From the NCBI GenBank assembly GCA_002450895.1, contig DKAR01000076.1:394-10252 (forward strand): DNA of 9,859 bases, written 5' to 3'. Shown piece by piece: positions 6,403 through 9,859 of this stretch (positions are counted from its first letter, which is position 1; the number at the start of each line of letters is the position of its first letter). This DNA comes from Proteobacteria bacterium UBA6921 (GTDB taxonomy: Bacteria > Pseudomonadota > Gammaproteobacteria > SG8-11). The notes under the pieces were generated by a model. That model saw nothing but the letters and a program-made list of their open reading frames with translations, ran no database searches and was not told the origin of the DNA. Made by a program: the position numbers and the translations under genes.

Positions 6403-6777
6403 TTACATCGCTGTCGGGAGATGGCGGCCCTCGGCAAGGGCCATTATTCCTTTGCCGATTCTGTAGGTGAACCAGACCATCGTCCCGGCAAAAATGATCA
6501 CGCCAAAATAAGTGTAAGCCGTGCCGACACTGATCATTAGCATAATGACCATCACACCCAACGTCCGCATCAACCAAAGATGATGCTCCGTTGCGGTGCG
6601 AGCCGAGTCCGCGCGGTCCTGCGCGGATACACCACTCAACCGATTGCGAAAATGACGCACGCGAAGTGCGTTGATCGCAAGACCGATCGGCGCGGTGATC
6701 ACCAAGGCATACAACAGATACGTAATTGCCAGTACAACTTTTTCAGACTTTTCCAGGACCGCTGCAGGAGTGCGCAT
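6403..6777 (-). CDS. small membrane protein, COG3671-like
   Basis: A 124-residue membrane protein. Hydrophobic segments lie at about 13-36 and 72-102, with a basic/polar cytosolic loop between (RVRHFRNRL ... HHLWLMRTLG) and a C-terminal stretch VWFTYRIGKGIMALAEGR. The pattern of an N-terminal TY-LLYAL helix, a polar loop with H-x-x-W-x-x-R-T and a final W-x-x-Y-R-x-x-K-G resembles the COG3671 group of uncharacterised membrane proteins, from memory of the family. I chose the ATG at 6777 because GGAGGT (6782-6787) sits 4 bases before it; starting at 6816 would add 13 residues without a ribosome site. A strong terminator follows. The function is unknown. Confidence 0.75.
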   Translation of the reverse strand: MRTPAAVLEKSEKVVLAITYLLYALVITAPIGLAINALRVRHFRNRLSGVSAQDRADSARTATEHHLWLMRTLGVMVIMLMISVGTAYTYFGVIIFAGTMVWFTYRIGKGIMALAEGRHLPTAM

Positions 6778-7042
6778 ATCGACCTCCATGAACAATTGTG
6801 GCGAAAGTACGCACATGAGTGCCGTCGCGCGCGCGTCGACCTACTGGTCCTCACGATGACGGCACGCATGGGCAATTCCACGATACAACGGCCCACACGA
6901 AAGCGGCTCCCCGAAAGATTTGATCGGTGTCCGGCCCATAAAAAAGGCTTTCGCAATGGCACTAAATTAATCGGGGGGATTCGCAGAAGTTCCGGCGACT
7001 CAACGGAAAGAGGGCTCAGTAGTGTGCAGCGGTTGGCATTCG
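6778..7042. other. largest intergenic gap, no gene seen
   Basis: About 265 bases between the lipoprotein with an FGE-like domain and the COG3671-like gene. Apart from the ribosome site near 6782 I see no convincing gene, RNA or terminator. A pair CGAAAG (6912-6917) and CTTTCG (6948-6953) encloses 30 bases, too weak to call. It probably holds the promoter for the gene at 6777. Minus-strand open frames run through it but show no protein-like composition. Confidence 0.5.
6782..6787 (-). promoter_or_regulatory. ribosome binding site deciding the start at 6777
   Basis: GGAGGT on the minus strand, 4 bases before the ATG at 6777-6775. It makes this start preferable to the upstream Met codons at 6789 and 6816. 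Confidence 0.7.
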
Positions 7043-7894
7043 CTACGGATCGCGAACAATGCGAATGCCCATGGTGTTGTAGCGATCGCCGGGCGGCACA
7101 CCACCGCGATTGGCGGGACGGATATCAGGCGGACCATTGAACCAGCCGCCGCCACGGATGGACCTCGTTCCGCTTTTCGCATCCGCCGTTGACGGTGACT
7201 CGTCGAGCCCGCGATACGCGTTTGTCCATTCGGACGAAGTGAGCTCCCATACGTTTCCTTCCATATCGAACAGCCCGTAGGCGTTGGGTGGAAAAGAACC
7301 CACCGGAACGGTCCAGTGGAACATCTCCGGCGGAAGACATCCCCAACAATTGGCACGATTCGGAATGATGTCGTCGCCCCAACTGAACCGCGTGGACGTT
7401 CCGCCGCGCGCCGCATACTCCCACTCTGCTTCGGTCGGCAGTCGATACGATTTGCCGGTCTGCTCACGCAACCAGCGCACGTATTCGTTCGCGTCATTCC
7501 AGCTCACGCACACCACGGGATGATCGTCGGCTTGAGTGTATTTGGGTTCATGCCAGCTCTTTCCGCCCTGCACCATGCAGCCGCCGTCACGCTCGGCTTC
7601 GGTGACATAACCACTGGACGTCACAAACGCGCGAAATTCCGCCACGGTGATTTCGCGACGGCTCATTGCGAATCGATGCGGGAAGTCGACGTCGTGGACC
7701 GGCTGTTCGTCAAAGTCGCCATCACCCTGAATATCGCCCATCCGAAAGTGGCCGGGTGGAATCCAGATCATCTCCGGCGCGCGCGAACCATCACGCAATG
7801 CATCCTGAAATGCCTTGTCGCCCGGCGCTTGCGCTGTCGTTGCGCAACCCACCAGAGCCGACATCAACCAGACCAGGACAAGGCGTTCTTGCAT
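7043..7894 (-). CDS. lipoprotein with formylglycine-generating-enzyme (SUMF1)-like domain
   Basis: A 283-residue protein with a short signal and lipobox L-V-G-C (Cys17, followed by Ala, suggesting the outer membrane). Residues about 40-283 form an FGE-sulfatase/SUMF1 domain (PF03781): MIWIPPGHFRMGD (42-54), PVVCVSWNDANEYVRWL (126-142), YRLPTEAEWEYAARGG (150-165), GLFDMEGNVWELTSSEW (207-223) and IRGGGWFN (246-253). True formylglycine-generating enzymes carry two catalytic cysteines near the C-terminus; none occurs after residue 186 here, so sulfatase activation is unlikely. A CWGC pair (183-186) is seen in many such proteins. The start was placed at the ATG 7894 because the lipoprotein signal begins there; the open frame extends to 8170 but would overlap the divergent gene. 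No clear Shine-Dalgarno sequence precedes it. Role unknown. Confidence 0.85.
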   Translation of the reverse strand: MQERLVLVWLMSALVGCATTAQAPGDKAFQDALRDGSRAPEMIWIPPGHFRMGDIQGDGDFDEQPVHDVDFPHRFAMSRREITVAEFRAFVTSSGYVTEAERDGGCMVQGGKSWHEPKYTQADDHPVVCVSWNDANEYVRWLREQTGKSYRLPTEAEWEYAARGGTSTRFSWGDDIIPNRANCWGCLPPEMFHWTVPVGSFPPNAYGLFDMEGNVWELTSSEWTNAYRGLDESPSTADAKSGTRSIRGGGWFNGPPDIRPANRGGVPPGDRYNTMGIRIVRDP

Positions 7895-7990
7895 CGCGGC
7901 AGTGTACCGCAGCACCGCTCCGCCACGATGACCTCTGAGCAATAACTGCAGGACCCCACACCGCTTCACAAAATTGAATTCGCGGTTTGC

Positions 7991-8003
7991 GGCCTTCCAG
8001 GCC
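7991..8003. repeat. small perfect palindromic hairpin upstream of the Sel1-repeat gene
   Basis: GGCCT-TCC-AGGCC (7991-8003) lies in the 144-base divergent region between the FGE-like lipoprotein and the Sel1 gene, 35 bases before the latter's ATG. No T-tract follows. It could be an operator or 5'-leader structure, or chance. I see no clear -35/-10 pair in this region. Confidence 0.25.
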
Positions 8004-8038
8004 AAAATGGAATCACACTCACCCACACGTGACCGTGC

Positions 8039-8446
8039 ATGAAACTCGGTACCCCGGTGCTTTTCACATCGATCTGGCTGGCCTGTCTGAGCGGGCCCGG
8101 CTGGGCCGACCCGATGGAGGATGGCACACTGGCACACCAACGCGGCGAAGATGTGCAGGCGATGAAACACTGGTTACCGCTGGCACAAGCCGGAAACGCC
8201 GAGGCGCAATTTCGTGTCGGTGCGCTGCACGAGCAAGGCAGTGGGCTCCTGCACTGCAATGCAGACGCATTCGATTGGTATCTGCGTTCCGCGCGAAACG
8301 GGTATGTGTCCGCGCAGCTGGCCGTGGCGCGGATGTACAACGACGGCCTGGGTGTCGCCAGGAATCGTCGCGAAGCGGAGAAGTGGGCCCGCGCGGCGGA
8401 GCCGCCTGGCGTGGCCATCGCCCGGAATTCAACGACCCTTCCCTAG
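8039..8446 (+). CDS. small secreted Sel1-repeat protein
   Basis: A 135-residue protein with a signal peptide at about 1-23 (MKLGTPVLFTSIWLACLSGP, likely cleaved after GWA). It carries roughly two Sel1-like (TPR-type) helical repeats: AQAGNAEAQFRVGALHEQG with DAFDWYLRSARNG, then YVSAQLAVARMYNDGLGV with REAEKWARAA. The A-x-A-Q-x-x-L/V-G and W-Y/A-x-x-A spacing is the family signature. Sel1 repeats mediate protein-protein contacts; here presumably in the periplasm, partner unknown. It begins at the ATG at 8039, without a visible Shine-Dalgarno sequence, and ends 21 bases from the convergent VOC gene. The protein is short for the family, giving few repeats. Confidence 0.8.
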   Translation: MKLGTPVLFTSIWLACLSGPGWADPMEDGTLAHQRGEDVQAMKHWLPLAQAGNAEAQFRVGALHEQGSGLLHCNADAFDWYLRSARNGYVSAQLAVARMYNDGLGVARNRREAEKWARAAEPPGVAIARNSTTLP

Positions 8447-8467
8447 CGCTTTGAAGAGCCTAACTGG

Positions 8468-8845
8468 CTAGGACATTGAATGCAGGGCGACGCGATTTCC
8501 CTCGCAATCCTCGAAGTGACCGACATAGCCGAACTGACCAATGCTGGTCTTGCCACGGATCACGTGTCCACCCATCTCGGTGACACGCTTCAAGGCCATC
8601 TCGATATCTTCGACTTCGAAGTACACCATCGTTCCCGCGTGCGACGGCAAATAGGTCTCCGCCTTCACGAGACTTCCGGTTGCGCCGGAGGCGCCTTGGG
8701 CCAGCGGAAACCACGCCATCTGCAGCGGTCCGAAATCCTGCATGGCCAGTTGCAGCCCGAAGACGTGTTCGTAAAATGCCTTGCCGCGCGCCAGGTCGCC
8801 GACCGGGATTTCAAACCACGTGACTGGATTGGATTTTGGAACCAT
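8468..8845 (-). CDS. VOC (glyoxalase/bleomycin-resistance-like) family protein
   Basis: A 125-residue protein with one vicinal-oxygen-chelate domain made of two beta-alpha-beta-beta-beta modules: NPVTWFEIPVGDLARGKAFY (6-25) opens the first and GTMVYFEVEDIEMALKRV (71-88) the second. It ends in the typical GYVGHFEDCEGNRVALHS. Members of this subgroup (COG3324 type) are small cytosolic dimers; many are annotated as glyoxalase-like with unknown substrate. The start ATG at 8845 has an excellent AAGGAGGT 6 bases upstream (8852-8859); the open frame extends to 8935 but lacks a ribosome site there. It follows gatB on the same strand with 138 bases between; no terminator is evident there. Confidence 0.88.
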   Translation of the reverse strand: MVPKSNPVTWFEIPVGDLARGKAFYEHVFGLQLAMQDFGPLQMAWFPLAQGASGATGSLVKAETYLPSHAGTMVYFEVEDIEMALKRVTEMGGHVIRGKTSIGQFGYVGHFEDCEGNRVALHSMS

Positions 8846-8851
8846 CGGTGC

Positions 8852-8859
8852 ACCTCCTT
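8852..8859 (-). promoter_or_regulatory. ribosome binding site deciding the VOC start
   Basis: AAGGAGGT on the minus strand, 6 bases before the ATG at 8845-8843. It is the strongest Shine-Dalgarno sequence in the window and rules against the upstream start at 8935. Confidence 0.8.
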
Positions 8860-8983
8860 GCCTCGAGCATGACGACCTGAAACGCTTCCCTGCGTCAGGA
8901 ATCGCTCGCTGATTGTTTGCCCAACGATCAGGCAACTCAACCTCGCGAACTTCGGGGCAAACCGTACACCTAGCGAGCGCGAG

Positions 8984-9859
8984 CTATCCCTTCAGCTTCT
9001 TTTGCAGCAGTTCATTCAATTGCGCGGGATTCGCTTTGCCGCCGCTGGCCTTCATGACCTGACCAACGAAGAAACCGAACAGCTTGTCCTTGCCGCCGCG
9101 AAACTGCGCAAGTTGCTCCGGATTTTTTGCCATCACCTCGTCGATGATTTTTTCGATCGCGCCGGTGTCGGTGACCTGCACCAGACCCTTGGCTTTGATG
9201 ATTGCGTCGGGATCACCTTCGCCCGCCCACATCGCCTCGAACACCGTCTTGGCAATCTTGCCGGAGATGGTGTTGTCGGTGATGCGCGCGATCATGGTGC
9301 CGAGCATCTGCGGCGTGATCGGGCTTTGGGTAATCTCGAGATTGTTCTTGTTCAACAAGGCTGACAAATCACCCATCACCCAGTTCGAAGCGAGCTTGGG
9401 CGACTTGGACACTTCTGCGACGTTCTCGTAGTAATCGCCCATTTCCCGCGATGCGGTCAACACACCGGCATCGTATTCAGGGATGCCGTATTGCGTAACG
9501 AACCGGGCCTTCTTTTGATCCGGCAATTCCGGCAACGTCGCGCGCACGCCTTCGACGAACGCGACGTCGATTTCCAGTGGCAGCAGGTCGGGATCGGGGA
9601 AGTAGCGGTAATCCATGGCTTCTTCCTTGCTGCGCATCGAACGCGTCTCGTCCTTGTCCGGATCGTACAACCGCGTTTCCTGAACCACGCTGCCGCCGCC
9701 TTCGAGCACGTCGATCTGGCGCTCGATCTCGTGCAGGATCGCGCGTTCGACGAAGCGAAACGAGTTGATGTTCTTGATCTCGGCACGCGTGCCGAACTTG
9801 TGCTCGCCCTTCTTTCGCACCGACACGTTGGCGTCACAGCGGAACGAGCCTTCCTGCAT
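8984..9859 (-). CDS. gatB: Asp-tRNA(Asn)/Glu-tRNA(Gln) amidotransferase subunit B, C-terminal part (5' end outside window)
   Basis: 291 residues of GatB, open to the window edge. The Met at 9859 is internal, since MQEGSFRCDANVSVR is a conserved mid-protein motif. GatB is usually about 475-480 residues, so roughly the first 190 are missing. Visible signatures are TRAEIKNINSFRFVERAI (24-41), VVQETRLYDPDKDETRSMRS (58-77) and DYRYFPDPDLLPLEI (82-96) in the catalytic cradle, then a helical linker and the C-terminal GatB/YqeY tail domain (about 145-291, with NWVMGDLSALLN and FFVGQVMKASGGKANP). With GatA and GatC it transamidates Glu-tRNA(Gln) and/or Asp-tRNA(Asn) in the cytoplasm; GatB binds the mischarged tRNA and phosphorylates its side chain. 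gatC and gatA are often just upstream of it, beyond the right edge here. Confidence 0.97.
   Translation of the reverse strand: MQEGSFRCDANVSVRKKGEHKFGTRAEIKNINSFRFVERAILHEIERQIDVLEGGGSVVQETRLYDPDKDETRSMRSKEEAMDYRYFPDPDLLPLEIDVAFVEGVRATLPELPDQKKARFVTQYGIPEYDAGVLTASREMGDYYENVAEVSKSPKLASNWVMGDLSALLNKNNLEITQSPITPQMLGTMIARITDNTISGKIAKTVFEAMWAGEGDPDAIIKAKGLVQVTDTGAIEKIIDEVMAKNPEQLAQFRGGKDKLFGFFVGQVMKASGGKANPAQLNELLQKKLKG

Noticed and set aside
6580..7140. 186-codon plus-strand open frame over the 6778-7042 gap
   Set aside because: Its composition is shadow-like, it runs antisense into two real genes, and it has no ribosome site or family motif.
7895..8170. Open 92-codon extension upstream of the FGE-like lipoprotein
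   Set aside because: It would overlap the divergent Sel1 gene by 132 bases, has a composition unlike protein, and the lipoprotein signal begins cleanly at 7894.
8457..8469. AGCC-TAACT-GGCT hairpin between the convergent Sel1 and VOC genes
   Set aside because: A 4-base-pair stem without a T-tract is expected by chance.

Overview
The window looks like ordinary chromosomal DNA from a Gram-negative bacterium, most likely a gammaproteobacterium or close relative. It is moderately GC-rich. It encodes lipoproteins with lipoboxes, an outer-membrane beta-barrel ending in an aromatic residue, a LolA-like sorting protein, a DsrC/TusE-family protein and GatB. The lineage is inferred from gene content only. 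I see no phage, insertion sequence, CRISPR array, tRNA or rRNA.

Left part, plus strand (1-2122): the 3' end of a LolA-like 'outer membrane lipoprotein-sorting' protein, a 406-residue outer-membrane beta-barrel, and a small membrane methyltransferase of the ICMT/PEMT type only 2 bases further on. They read as one transcription unit concerned with the envelope. It converges with the minus-strand block, leaving 7 bases between the two stop codons.

Middle, minus strand (6777 down to 2130): a small COG3671-like membrane protein followed by a strong intrinsic terminator (6311-6351). Then comes a block of five genes: a secreted protein with carboxypeptidase-regulatory-like domains, a four-helix 'phage holin family' membrane protein, a membrane-anchored TlpA/ScsD-like thiol oxidoreductase, a DsrC-family protein lacking the C-terminal cysteine, and a lipoprotein homologous to the first gene. 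The two homologous exported proteins bracket the three small genes. The holin-like and TlpA genes overlap by 17 bases, and the TlpA and DsrC-like genes are 13 bases apart, so these three are probably co-expressed.

Right part (7043-9859): a lipoprotein with a formylglycine-generating-enzyme-like domain (minus), a divergent small Sel1-repeat secreted protein (plus), a VOC/glyoxalase-family protein (minus), and the C-terminal 60% or so of GatB (minus), cut by the window edge.

The most interesting part is the 2130-6252 block, with its DsrC variant and the duplicated exported proteins. I found no clear evidence of an entirely new system; most genes belong to recognisable families. No gap between genes exceeds 300 bases; the largest is 6778-7042.
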